Of a stretch of 50,563 nucleotides of DNA, positions 27,238-35,979 are shown one piece after another. The position numbers were made by a program, and so were the translations under genes. Position 1 is the first letter of the stretch. Each line of letters begins with the position of its first letter. The DNA is taken from NCBI GenBank assembly GCA_016930835.1, contig JAFGGA010000066.1:1-50563 (forward strand), given 5' to 3'. This DNA is from Deltaproteobacteria bacterium (lineage in GTDB: Bacteria > Desulfobacterota > DSM-4660 > Desulfatiglandales > HGW-15). The notes beneath the pieces are model-generated. The model ran no database searches, was not told where the DNA came from, and saw only the letters and a program-made list of their open reading frames with translations.

Positions 27238-27354
27238 TGTCATATATTGAGATATATTTAAAGTATATGTAGATGAACCATGCAGCGGACACGGTAAATT
27301 TCAAAGTTAAGGACTCTGAGAAAAATCAACCAAGGAAGATAATTATACTATCTA

Positions 27355-28377
27355 ATGGCCCTTAAAAGTAATCATTCAAGAATCGTTATTCTCTGTGTTC
27401 TGCTTCTTGTGATTTTATTCCTGCACTATTTCACGCTCCATGATTTGGAGTTTCATCATGCAATTTACCGGACGTTGTTTTATTTGCCGCTTGTATTGGG
27501 AAGTTTTTGGTTCGGTTTAAAAGGAGCCGCTGGTGTCTCAATCTCCGTTATCCTTTTTTATCTTCCCTATGCAACCCTTCAATGGCAGGGCCTGCAGAGT
27601 GATTTTGAAGTGATACTGGAGGGAGGGCTGTATGTATTTATCGCCTTGATCCTTGGATACCTCGCCGAAAAAGAGAGAAAAGAACAGGCGGCGATGCGCC
27701 GTGTTGAAAAGTTGGCTGCGATTGGAAAAGCGGTATCCGAAATCGCCCATGACATGAAAACGCCTTTGATGACCATCGGTGGGTTTTCAAGGCAGGTGGA
27801 AAGGAACTTGAATGCGAAAAGTCTTGATCAAAAAAAGCTTAAAATCATCGTCAGTGAAACATCCAGACTGGAGTCCATGGTCAGGGAGATGCTGGATTTC
27901 GGCAAGCCGCTGGTGCTTAATCGTACGGAGATACAACTCAATGACATCGCTCAGGATTGTGTGACGATTGCGGAACCGGAGGCGAGAGAGGCCGGGATTA
28001 GATTAGAATTGCAGACGGATCCGTCATTGCCGCCTATAACTTTGGATAGATCCAGGGTCAAACAGGTTTTATTGAATCTTATTGTTAACGCCATACAGGC
28101 TTCTCCCCCCGGGGAAGAGGTTATTATCAGGACCAACATGCGAAAAGATTCGATGCGTGTAGAGGTCTCGGACCGTGGCCACGGGATCAGTGAAGATGGG
28201 GAGGAACGTGTTTTCGAGCCCTTTTTCACGACAAAAAGAAACGGAACCGGATTGGGACTATCCATTGTGAAACAGATAGTAGAGGCCCATGGGGGCGAGA
28301 TTTCTTTTTCCCGGAATTCCACGAAGGGGGTTACCTTCCGGGTATCATTGCCTTTCAATCAGCAGTCAGCCCGCTGA
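27355..28377 (+). CDS. Orphan membrane sensor histidine kinase
   Basis: 340 residues. Three to four N-terminal membrane helices (about 8-100) with almost no periplasmic domain, then a HisKA domain with phosphoacceptor in SEIAHDMKTPL (about residue 131) and a HATPase domain: NLIVNAIQASP (N box), DRGHGISEDGEERVFEPFFTTK and GTGLGLSIVKQIVEAHGG. The layout resembles ZraS/AtoS-type kinases that pair with sigma-54 response regulators. No response regulator is within the window. It stands just before the electron-conduit genes in the same direction and could control them. Confidence 0.9.
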   Translation: MALKSNHSRIVILCVLLLVILFLHYFTLHDLEFHHAIYRTLFYLPLVLGSFWFGLKGAAGVSISVILFYLPYATLQWQGLQSDFEVILEGGLYVFIALILGYLAEKERKEQAAMRRVEKLAAIGKAVSEIAHDMKTPLMTIGGFSRQVERNLNAKSLDQKKLKIIVSETSRLESMVREMLDFGKPLVLNRTEIQLNDIAQDCVTIAEPEAREAGIRLELQTDPSLPPITLDRSRVKQVLLNLIVNAIQASPPGEEVIIRTNMRKDSMRVEVSDRGHGISEDGEERVFEPFFTTKRNGTGLGLSIVKQIVEAHGGEISFSRNSTKGVTFRVSLPFNQQSAR

Positions 28378-28429
28378 TCTTGGGTCGGTTTTCATGTAAC
28401 GTTAAAAACCTGGACAAGAGGAGGATTCC

Positions 28430-28921
28430 TTGAATCGAAATCAATGGGTATTCCGATCGACGTTTTTCGCTCTCGCGGCTTTTTTGGTTCCTGGACTCCA
28501 TATGCTTTCTGCACAGGACAAAGGCGGTTATCACTGTATATTAACCGACGACGGGCAAAGGATATCGGCTGAGGCCGCGTTTCGGCCTGATGAAGATGAA
28601 CTTAATCTGCATTATGTGGTTGACGTCCGAAACGTAGCGGATATCACCATGGCACATCTTCATCTCGGAGACATGTACAAAGTCAATACCGCCGTCTTGT
28701 GGCTCTATCCGTCAGGACCTCCGCCGAAATTGATTCCGGGAGTATTCAACGGTATCCTCGCCGAAGGAACCGTTACCGCTAAAGACCTGTTGGGACCCCT
28801 TCGCGGACAATCACTTTCAGCGTTGATGAGGGAAATGCGGGCCGGTCGCATTTATGTGAATCTTCATACCATGGAGCACCCGGAAGGGAGTATTTGCGGT
28901 GTAGTTAGTTTGGTTGAGTGA
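28430..28921 (+). CDS. Exported CHRD-domain protein
   Basis: 163 residues: a signal peptide (about 1-27, ending LSAQD), then a CHRD domain. Typical elements are ISAEAAFRPDEDELNLHYVVDV, MAHLHLGDM, GVFNGILAEGTVTAKDLLGPL and IYVNLHTMEHPEGSICGVV. CHRD domains occur in envelope and surface proteins. TTG start with AGAGGAGG 5 bases upstream. It is the first gene of the apparent conduit operon, and its placement suggests a periplasmic or surface accessory role. Confidence 0.85.
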   Translation: MNRNQWVFRSTFFALAAFLVPGLHMLSAQDKGGYHCILTDDGQRISAEAAFRPDEDELNLHYVVDVRNVADITMAHLHLGDMYKVNTAVLWLYPSGPPPKLIPGVFNGILAEGTVTAKDLLGPLRGQSLSALMREMRAGRIYVNLHTMEHPEGSICGVVSLVE

Positions 28922-28972
28922 TAACACTGATTGTCAATCAGCAATTCGGAACAGCTATCCAAAAGGCAACCG

Positions 28973-29752
28973 GTGAAAAAAATTCAGAAAAAAATGGTGC
29001 TGATCCTTACCCTTGTTTTTTCCTTGGTGATCATTGCGTGTGCCACCGAGTTATATAGGAAATCCGGAATCCCTATAGTTGGTATTCAAGGGGCAGATTA
29101 TATGGGTTGGGAGAGTTGTGACTTGTGTCACGAACAGAAGGTGAAAGATTTCGTCTACATGGTACATGGTCGTCTCTGGATTGCCGGAAATCAAGATCAA
29201 CCCGGGATTCCGGTTTGTGAAGCCTGTCACGGACCAGCCAGCCTCCATGTGGAAGCCGGAGGAGGGCGAGGAGTCTATATCCTCAATCCCGGCAAAAAGC
29301 CCGAAGTCTGCTTTCAATGTCATACGTCTATACAAGCGCGATTGCGTCTGCAATACCATCATCCGGTCAAGGAGGCTGTCATATTCTGTACGGACTGTCA
29401 TAACCTCCATGGTGAAAATATTTACAGCGTCAAAGAGATGCCCATTAGCCGTGGAAATACCGTTTGTATGCAATGCCATAGGGAACAGACAAGGCCCCGG
29501 GTTTTCGAGCATGAAGCGCTCCGGGACGGCTGTACGATATGTCATCATGCACACGGTTCCATCAATGACAAGATGCTCATTGAAAGGGATAATAATCTTT
29601 GTCTCAAATGTCATGCTCAACTAGGAACGCCCGGTACCGTAACAATCGGGGATTTTCCACATACAACACGTCTGATGGAGGGCACTTGTTGGAGTGTGGG
29701 GTGTCATACCGCGGTTCATGGGTCCAATATCAATTCACATCTTCGATATTAG
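28973..29752 (+). CDS. Octaheme c-type cytochrome, probable lipoprotein (DmsE/cytochrome c3 superfamily)
   Basis: 259 residues from GTG 28973 (AAAGG 6 bases upstream; a TTG at 28931 gives 14 more). A lysine-rich start and hydrophobic stretch end in VIIAC, a plausible lipobox. Haem sites in order: CDLCH, CEACH, CFQCH, CTDCH, CMQCH, CTICH, CLKCH, and a final CWSVGCH, which is CX4CH. The abundance of spare histidines supports bis-His haems. The GxxSCxxCHxxxxxxF opening resembles DmsE/MtrA-type cytochromes that sit inside outer-membrane porins. The next gene is such a porin, supporting a cytochrome-porin conduit. Confidence 0.88.
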   Translation: MKKIQKKMVLILTLVFSLVIIACATELYRKSGIPIVGIQGADYMGWESCDLCHEQKVKDFVYMVHGRLWIAGNQDQPGIPVCEACHGPASLHVEAGGGRGVYILNPGKKPEVCFQCHTSIQARLRLQYHHPVKEAVIFCTDCHNLHGENIYSVKEMPISRGNTVCMQCHREQTRPRVFEHEALRDGCTICHHAHGSINDKMLIERDNNLCLKCHAQLGTPGTVTIGDFPHTTRLMEGTCWSVGCHTAVHGSNINSHLRY

Positions 29753-29762
29753 AGGGTGGCAA

Positions 29763-31769
29763 ATGGCCACTTCGAGATTACAATTTTCACTCTTGCTGTT
29801 CTTCGGGGCGTTACTGACTTCCACAACAGGGTCGTCTCAAGGGGGTGACGGGCCATCAACCGTTGATTCTGTTACCCCCGCTCTTTATGGTTCTGTGATC
29901 AACGGTGACGAGGGGAAATATCAGGAGGATTGGTGGACTTCGGATGGTTGGTCAGGTGGGCTGGAAAAACTTTCTTTCTCGGATACTTATGAGGATGATG
30001 TTTTCATGTCATTGGAAGGCCGGGTGATCGTTCCGGATAAGGACTATCTCATCAAGATGGATGTTAAACGACCGGAGACGGTTTTCTTTCGTGTAGGGTA
30101 CTCAGAACGTCGGAAGTATTATGACGGCACCGGCGGTGGTTTTATACCTTTTCATATGCACCCTTTTGAGTTACGGAAAGACTTACATCTGGACATCGGT
30201 CATTTTTATTTGGAGGCGGGACTGGATATCCCCGATAAGCCCAGCATAACGGCTGCTTATGAACATCGATTTAAAGATGGAGATAAATCTTCCACGGAGT
30301 GGGGAGCTGTTACACTGAACGGTACGACGAGGAATATCTTTCCGTCTTTTAAATCCATCGATGAAGAGGTGGATATTTTACGGATCAAAGTCGATCATGC
30401 GATCGGCGGGATTTACGTGATCGATACGCTCCAATATGAACGCTATAACGCTGATATAACAAAGTTTGAAGAAGAACGGAACCTGGATACCCAAAGCGTT
30501 GAGACCATCAAGGTTAATGAAAGTAATGATCATGACGCTTTTTTCAATACATTTTATCTAGAGAAACAATTCAATAAACGATTCTTTTGGTCGATGGGCT
30601 ATCTTTTCACTCACCTTGATGGAAGCAGCGGCTTCCATATGCAGACCCTTCCATTCGGGCCCGATCCCTTTGATAAGGCGTGGACGGCACAGCGGATTTC
30701 CGTTGACCGGGAGGCGCATGTCATTAACAGTAGTATCCGGATCGGACCTTATGCGAATGTCCACTTTTACGGCGGTATCCAGGCTGAAACCAATGAAACA
30801 AACGGGGATACGGACGCCGTATTGACCGAGACCGATTTCGGCGGAACCGCGGTTTCGCCTGAGGCGGTCATTTCCACTCAATCGAAGAAGGACGGCTTAG
30901 AGGAGACGGCCGGGATTCGCTATACGGGTTTGGTGTATACGACTGCCTATGTGGAGGGGAAATGGGTTCAGTCCGGAACTGATTTGTCGGAAACCGAGGT
31001 TGAAGATGGTGTGTTGGGTTTTAGGCGCCAAACGGATGCGGAAGTGAATCGGGAACAATACAGCTTTGGAATCAACACCTCGCCTTTCAGAAATTCAACG
31101 TTCTCCGTACGTTACCGTGAAGGCCGGCGTAATAACGATTATAACCACGTCGCCGACACAGAGCCCGGGTACTCGGCGTTTATTACGGATCAGACGATCA
31201 ATAAGGATGATGTCAGCGTCCGTTGGACGCTTCGACCGGCCTCCATGCTGCAATGGTCGTTATCCTATCGATTTTTGACCGTAGAGATGGAAACCCGGTC
31301 GGATACGGGGGCATCCGGGTCGATCCTTTCAGGGGCTTATGAGGCAAACGTTTATAGTACGGGATTCACTTTAACACCCCATTCAAAAATATACTTCACG
31401 GGACGATTCTCTTATCATGACGCTGAAACAACTTCTTTTCAGAATAATATCCCCTCCGTTCTCACCTTCAAAGGGGATGTGTTTGAAATGTTACTCACCT
31501 CCGGATTTGCAGTCAATCGACACACAAACTTGAATGTTGAATACCTTTTTTCCCGCTCGGAGAATTTCGAAAACTATTCATCCGATGGGCTTCCCTTTGG
31601 GCTGAACAACAAAAGAAACGGAGTTCTCGCCTCTCTTTCGCGTAGTATCGGAGAAAAAATTGTCATAGGCCTTCGCTATGCTTACTATCGCTATGATGAG
31701 GAAAATATCCGGGAGGTCGATAACTATGAAGCTCACCTATTTGGGGCGGAACTGGAATTCAAATTTTAG
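29763..31769 (+). CDS. Large outer-membrane beta-barrel porin (MtrB/PioB-like conduit)
   Basis: About 669 residues with a signal peptide (about 1-25, LLLFFGALLTSTTGSSQ). The rest is dominated by alternating polar/hydrophobic strands and short turns, ending in AELEFKF with terminal Phe, the Bam-recognition type ending. I see no cysteine, so the N-terminal CXXC of Shewanella MtrB is missing. Size and position next to a periplasmic multiheme cytochrome fit the MtrB/PioB-type sheath, but sequence identity to that family cannot be judged by eye. ATG 29763 follows GAGGGTGG; an earlier in-frame ATG (29694) lies inside the cytochrome gene. Confidence 0.78.
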   Translation: MATSRLQFSLLLFFGALLTSTTGSSQGGDGPSTVDSVTPALYGSVINGDEGKYQEDWWTSDGWSGGLEKLSFSDTYEDDVFMSLEGRVIVPDKDYLIKMDVKRPETVFFRVGYSERRKYYDGTGGGFIPFHMHPFELRKDLHLDIGHFYLEAGLDIPDKPSITAAYEHRFKDGDKSSTEWGAVTLNGTTRNIFPSFKSIDEEVDILRIKVDHAIGGIYVIDTLQYERYNADITKFEEERNLDTQSVETIKVNESNDHDAFFNTFYLEKQFNKRFFWSMGYLFTHLDGSSGFHMQTLPFGPDPFDKAWTAQRISVDREAHVINSSIRIGPYANVHFYGGIQAETNETNGDTDAVLTETDFGGTAVSPEAVISTQSKKDGLEETAGIRYTGLVYTTAYVEGKWVQSGTDLSETEVEDGVLGFRRQTDAEVNREQYSFGINTSPFRNSTFSVRYREGRRNNDYNHVADTEPGYSAFITDQTINKDDVSVRWTLRPASMLQWSLSYRFLTVEMETRSDTGASGSILSGAYEANVYSTGFTLTPHSKIYFTGRFSYHDAETTSFQNNIPSVLTFKGDVFEMLLTSGFAVNRHTNLNVEYLFSRSENFENYSSDGLPFGLNNKRNGVLASLSRSIGEKIVIGLRYAYYRYDEENIREVDNYEAHLFGAELEFKF

Positions 31770-31872
31770 AAATATTCATTCGTCTCTATGCGGATCAGGG
31801 GGAGGCATTGGACGACGTAAAACCGTTTACGGTGTTGTGAATAGCCTTTCCATACTATAAGGGGAGGATTTT

Positions 31873-32238
31873 ATGATGATCAGGACCATCTTGCTTTTAT
31901 CCGTGCTTTTACATTCAAGTCTCATGTTTGGAAATGTCGTAAGCGATGGAATCCGGGAAATGGACGGTAACGTGTTTAAATTGCAAAGGGAATCAGCGAC
32001 GGAACAAAACGGCGATAAAGATGTGACATGGTTCAAGGATCAACTAAAGATTTCATCCAAATATCAGGAAAGGGAAAGAGGTATATTCGGACTTTCATGG
32101 CCCCACTTCATAACCATGATTTTTTTGATTTGCTCAATGATCATAGCCCTGGTAGCGATGGTTGTACGTCACAGAAGGACCAAAGAGCTTTTGAACTTAT
32201 TATTAAAGGAGGAAAAAGAAGATGGAATAAAGAGTTGA
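31873..32238 (+). CDS. Small exported/membrane protein of the conduit cluster
   Basis: 121 residues: a signal peptide (about 1-22), a hydrophilic periplasmic stretch (about 25-75), one membrane helix (HFITMIFLICSMIIALVAMVV, about 78-98) and a basic, charged cytosolic tail. GGGGAGG precedes ATG 31873. Its last 17 bases overlap the original start of the ferredoxin gene. No family recognised; topology suggests an inner-membrane anchored accessory subunit. Confidence 0.7.
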   Translation: MMIRTILLLSVLLHSSLMFGNVVSDGIREMDGNVFKLQRESATEQNGDKDVTWFKDQLKISSKYQERERGIFGLSWPHFITMIFLICSMIIALVAMVVRHRRTKELLNLLLKEEKEDGIKS

Positions 32239-32488
32239 ATTCAGAGGGTCGAATCAAATATTGGAATGGGACGACCGGTTTGAGAGCCTTCTGGAACTGG
32301 CAGAAAAAAATGGTGTCGAAATTGAAAGCATCCGCCGACAGGGGGTTTGTGGATCATGTCAAACAAGACTCATTTCAGGTAGAGTTGAGATGGAGATGAA
32401 AGACGGCCTGCATGGACCCGATCGCGAACGAAATATGATCCCCCCGTGTGTCTCTATTCCGAAAATGGATATTAGTCTGGAGGTGTGA
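32222..32488 (+). pseudogene. [2Fe-2S] plant-type ferredoxin, apparently damaged
   Basis: The natural start appears to be ATG 32222, 9 bases after GGAGG. That frame reads Met-Glu-stop (TAA at 32228), then continues RVEFRGSNQILEWDDRFESL with LELAEKNGVEIES, an uninterrupted ferredoxin beginning. The cluster motif normally C-x4-C-x2-C reads R-R-Q-G-V-C-G-S-C: the first ligand is Arg (CGC, one base from TGC). The last ligand is kept in PPCVSIPK. Two independent lesions argue for decay. If TTG 32261 is used, a 75-residue three-cysteine protein could still be made. Intact, it would pass electrons between soluble donors and the cytochrome b module. Confidence 0.7.
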
Positions 32489-32492
32489 GCCC

Positions 32493-33218
32493 ATGTTCAG
32501 AGGCAAAAACGTGTATATCTTCCTTGCTGTTTTTTTAATGGTCTTGGTTCTTAGAAGCTTTATTCAGGAAGGCCCCGATTTTGCCGGAACCATGACGGGA
32601 CATTTGATTGGGATCGCGGGAACCCTGCTGATTTTTTCAGTTTTACAGTATCCCTTTAAAAAGCGGATCATGAAACGTAAGGGGAAGTCGAATCCTCTCA
32701 ACAAGCATATCTCCTATGGTTTGATCGGTCCTTCTCTTGTGGTCATCCATTCGGCCCATACACATGGAAGTCCGATAGGCATATTATGTTTTTTCGCCAT
32801 GGTTTTTTTGGTCCTAAGCGGGATTGTGGGTATGTTTCTTTTTCAGAGGATCAGCCGGACGGTCAAGGAGCAGACTAAGGATTTGAATGCGCTTAGAAGA
32901 TTTTTTAAAAGTCATCGGAATGATATGGTTTTTTGTCGTAATTACTTCGATATGGAACCAAATGGTTCAAGCCGTCAAACTGTGAATGAAGAGACAGGAG
33001 AAACCATTACTGAACAGATTGTAAAAGACCGGTGTGACGAAATGGTGAATCTGGCTCACTCTATTGCGGAGACGGAATATTCTCTTTTGGTTTTTGACAA
33101 GACCAAAACCATTTTTTCGAAGTGGATCTACGCGCATTATATATTGGCCGCATTTCTTTTTTCCATGATTATTATCCATGTTTTAAACGCGTTATATTAC
33201 GGCGTGAGATGGCTATAA
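32493..33218 (+). CDS. Membrane b-type cytochrome-like subunit
   Basis: 241 residues, four predicted membrane helices (about 8-27, 38-57, 72-110 region, 210-232). Histidines sit in helices: GHLIGIAG, VVIHSAHTHG, and the last helix has YAHYILA and IIIHV 14 residues apart, suitable for bis-His b-haem ligation. A large hydrophilic loop (about 120-205) separates helices 3 and 4. GGAGG at 32479-32483 supports ATG 32493. Between a ferredoxin and a heptaheme cytochrome it is likely the quinone- or ferredoxin-coupled membrane module of the chain. The family assignment is by topology, not by a named motif. Confidence 0.68.
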   Translation: MFRGKNVYIFLAVFLMVLVLRSFIQEGPDFAGTMTGHLIGIAGTLLIFSVLQYPFKKRIMKRKGKSNPLNKHISYGLIGPSLVVIHSAHTHGSPIGILCFFAMVFLVLSGIVGMFLFQRISRTVKEQTKDLNALRRFFKSHRNDMVFCRNYFDMEPNGSSRQTVNEETGETITEQIVKDRCDEMVNLAHSIAETEYSLLVFDKTKTIFSKWIYAHYILAAFLFSMIIIHVLNALYYGVRWL

Positions 33219-33823
33219 CCCGAAAAATAATACCATTGATCATCATCGCGGGTTTTCTTGTGTTCTCAGGGTGGCTTTTTCAACATGATAAAGCCGCAGA
33301 GCCTGGAACGTTGAGTCCTTTTCATCGTGAATTAGATGATTGCACATACTGCCACGAACCATGGAAAGGTGTTTCCGAAGAGAGGTGTCTGGATTGCCAT
33401 TATTTCGATGATACTGAGGACCTTAGGAGAGAGATCCGTTTTCACGAAGTAGGCCGGGGATGCATGTCTTGCCACAAAGAACATGGACGTTTAGAGGGCG
33501 GCATCACAAAGATGGACCATACACTGCTCAATGAGGAGTTGCTTTGTTCGCGATGTCACTTTGATCCCCATGAAAAACTTTTCGGAGAAAATTGCAGAGA
33601 TTGTCATGGTATTCGAACCTGGGCCATAAAGGGGTATGAACATCCTGCGCCGGATCGAACAAACTGCAGTCGGTGTCACAAAGGTCCTGCTTCTCACTAT
33701 GACGAGCGATTTTGGAAAATTATTTTGGAGGACGTGGGGGACGGACCCGCATCTCCGAATGATTGTTGGCGATGTCACACCATATTCCATTGGCCTCATT
33801 TACGACAAATAAATCGTTCATAG
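33209..33823 (+). CDS. Membrane-anchored heptaheme c-type cytochrome
   Basis: 204 residues. An N-terminal hydrophobic helix (about 6-23) serves as signal or anchor, then seven CXXCH sites: CTYCH, CLDCH, CMSCH, CSRCH, CRDCH, CSRCH and CWRCH. Additional histidines (HKEHG, MDHTL, FHWPH) can be distal ligands. ATG 33209 overlaps the end of the cytochrome b gene, indicating translational coupling. In the proposed chain it would accept electrons from the b-type subunit at the inner membrane and hand them to the octaheme lipoprotein. Confidence 0.9.
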   Translation: MAITRKIIPLIIIAGFLVFSGWLFQHDKAAEPGTLSPFHRELDDCTYCHEPWKGVSEERCLDCHYFDDTEDLRREIRFHEVGRGCMSCHKEHGRLEGGITKMDHTLLNEELLCSRCHFDPHEKLFGENCRDCHGIRTWAIKGYEHPAPDRTNCSRCHKGPASHYDERFWKIILEDVGDGPASPNDCWRCHTIFHWPHLRQINRS

Positions 33824-33900
33824 GGCGGGTAAGCCACACGCCGCAGCCGGATCGGCTGGAACACGTTGTTGATGATTACAGGGATAAGGGGGACAAATTC

Positions 33901-34819
33901 ATGAACCGGACAAATTATGATGTGATTATTTTGGGCTCCGGACCGGCAGGGCTACAAGCCGCCATACATGCGACACGCAGGCAGGTGAAGATCCTGGTGA
34001 TGGGCAGGGTACAAAAAAGCAGTGCATTTAAAGCGCATATTGAAAATTATTGTTGTATCAGCGGCGATACCGGTAACGAGTTACTGGAGCAGGCACAATA
34101 CCGGGCCAGGGAATCCGGTGCGGCTTTTCTGAATGAGGATGCAACGAACGTGTCCCGAAATAATGACATTTTCACCATTGAATCGGAGGGAGGCCAAAAA
34201 TTAACATGTGGTGCCCTTATTCTGGCAATGGGGATATCCAGAAATAAATTGAGCATAAGGGGCGAAAATGCATTTATCGGGCGCGGTATAAGTTATTGTG
34301 TGGACTGTGACGCGGGCTTTTACAAGAACGAGCCTGTAGCGATGATCGGCGGAGAGAGTGCCGCAAGTCACCGGCGCATTGACGCTTCTTTCTTACACAA
34401 AGGATGTGCATCTTATTTGTGAAAGGTTGAAGGTGGCTGATTATCTGGCCGAGAAAATACGAAAAAGCGCAATTCATATCCATGAAAACCGCAAGGTCAC
34501 CGAAATTCTGGGGGAAGAATCCGTGAATGGGTTGATCCTGGATAACGGTTTGCGATTGGATGTGAAGGGTATTTTTATCGAGTTAGGGGCCAAGGGGGCT
34601 GTAGCTCTGGGAAGCGGTTTGGGAGGGGCCCTCGACCCGGAGACCATGAAATTCATCTCAACCAATAAAAAACAGGAGACCAATGTTCCGGGCGTATATG
34701 CCGCGGGTGATATTTGCGGACCACCCTGGCAGGTGGCCAAAGCGGTCGGGGAAGGATGCGTGGCCGGTCTGGAAGCGTCTGGTTATGCCGGAAGAATAAA
34801 AGTAAGTCCTTCATTATAA
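33901..34819 (+). pseudogene. Thioredoxin-reductase-like flavoprotein with a single-base frameshift
   Basis: The first part (33901-34422) has the FAD fold ILGSGPAGLQAA, the redox pair CVDC, and enters the NADPH fold VAMIGGESAA. There the frame is lost at GCAAGTC near 34367. Removing one A restores VTGALTLLSYTKDVHLICER in the second part, which runs to 34819 and has the FAD-contact motif GVYAAGDICG. Joined, the product would be about 305 residues, normal for the TrxB family. GGGGGA precedes the start. Either a recent mutation or a sequence error; translation of the tail could start at GTG 34358. Confidence 0.82.
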
Positions 34820-34936
34820 ATGGATGTTCTTTAGAAAATAGGGGATTGAATGTATTTTTTATCCCGGATAAAGGTTTAAAATGGGATTAGTCAGACTATC
34901 AAAAACCATTTGAAAAAAAATAAGGGGGTATAGATC

Positions 34937-35407
34937 ATGAAAAAAACATTATGGTTATCGATAATCTTTATCGTCGTTGGAGGACTTGGCCTAATGGCCC
35001 TTTACGCGCATCCGACAGGTTCCAGCATGATGGGACCGGGGTATGGTTCCCAACAACAAGGTGACTGGAACTATTGCCCGTATTGTGGGAGTCATTTGAG
35101 CGGCGGATACGGCATGATGGGACCCGGTATGATGGGTCGAGGCTATTATGGTATGATGGGGCCCGGCATGATGGGACCGGGTTACGGATACAGACAGCCG
35201 TATCAGCCTCAGGAACCCATGAGTGAAATGGACGCAAAACAGATCCTGCAAAACTACCTTCAATTCACGAGAAATCCAAACCTGAAACTCGGTAAAATTG
35301 AAGATAAAGAACAATATTTTGAGGCGGAGATCGTGACCAAAGAAGGTTCCCTCGTGGATAAGGTCACCGTTGATAAAATGACGGGCTTTGTACGAAGCAT
35401 ATATTGA
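34937..35407 (+). CDS. Exported Met/Gly-rich protein with CPYC motif
   Basis: 156 residues: a signal peptide (about 1-25), a YCPYCGSHL knuckle (about 46-54), then tandem GPGMMG/GMMGPG repeats (about 57-85), then a globular tail (about 95-156) with a PepSY-like pattern (EDKEQYFEAEIVTKEGSLVDKVTVDKMTG). Methionine-rich periplasmic segments commonly bind copper(I), and a CopB ATPase lies 8 kb upstream, so metal handling is plausible. The repeat is visible at DNA level as recurring GGCATGATGGGACC-type units at about 35110-35180. AAGGGGG precedes the start. Confidence 0.75.
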   Translation: MKKTLWLSIIFIVVGGLGLMALYAHPTGSSMMGPGYGSQQQGDWNYCPYCGSHLSGGYGMMGPGMMGRGYYGMMGPGMMGPGYGYRQPYQPQEPMSEMDAKQILQNYLQFTRNPNLKLGKIEDKEQYFEAEIVTKEGSLVDKVTVDKMTGFVRSIY

Positions 35408-35512
35408 TGGATTATCTTTCAATTATTTGAGAGATAATCAGGGTTCAAGGATCTCAGGATTTAACTGAAATATGGACATCCCTGGGATACCGATATTGTA
35501 AGGGGGCAAACC

Positions 35513-35875
35513 ATGAAGTTTAAAAATGATGTTTCATCCGAGCTAGTAATATGCCTGCTCATCTTTCTATTGTCCTTGGGGGATCCGGCCTTGGCTGATT
35601 GGGGACAGGGATATGATCGCTGGCATATGGGACCAGGTATGATGGGTGATTGGGGCATGGGATGGTTTGGAGGGATTTTTATAATCATTTTTTGGGTGTT
35701 GATTATTATCGGGTTGATTTTTCTAATCAAGTGGTTGATTCAGAGTGCGAGAGGGGAATCTGACTTTTGGCATAAGCGTCCATCTAATCCCATGGATATC
35801 TTGAAAGAACGTTACGCAAGGGGCGAGATCAATAAACAGGAATTTGAAGAAAAAAAGAAAGACCTCCTTCAGTGA
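35513..35875 (+). CDS. SHOCT-domain membrane protein
   Basis: 120 residues: a signal peptide (about 1-28), a short MGPGMMGDWGMG segment echoing the preceding protein, one membrane helix (about 53-76) and a C-terminal SHOCT motif (ILKERYARGEINKQEFEEKK, about 97-116). The arrangement is common in small envelope proteins of unknown role. TAAGGGGG gives a good ribosome binding site. Confidence 0.82.
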   Translation: MKFKNDVSSELVICLLIFLLSLGDPALADWGQGYDRWHMGPGMMGDWGMGWFGGIFIIIFWVLIIIGLIFLIKWLIQSARGESDFWHKRPSNPMDILKERYARGEINKQEFEEKKKDLLQ

Positions 35876-35979
35876 GATCGGTCTTATGACCTTCTATCAA
35901 CCTTTTAAAGTTGATTGCATTACCGGGATTACGAGACACGGGTGTATCGCTATATTTCATTTTTAAGGAGAAAGAATTC

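Noticed and set aside
35110-35180. Tandem GATGGGACC-type DNA repeat considered as a CRISPR or regulatory array
   Set aside because: It is in frame and encodes the Met/Gly repeats of the exported protein; no spacers.
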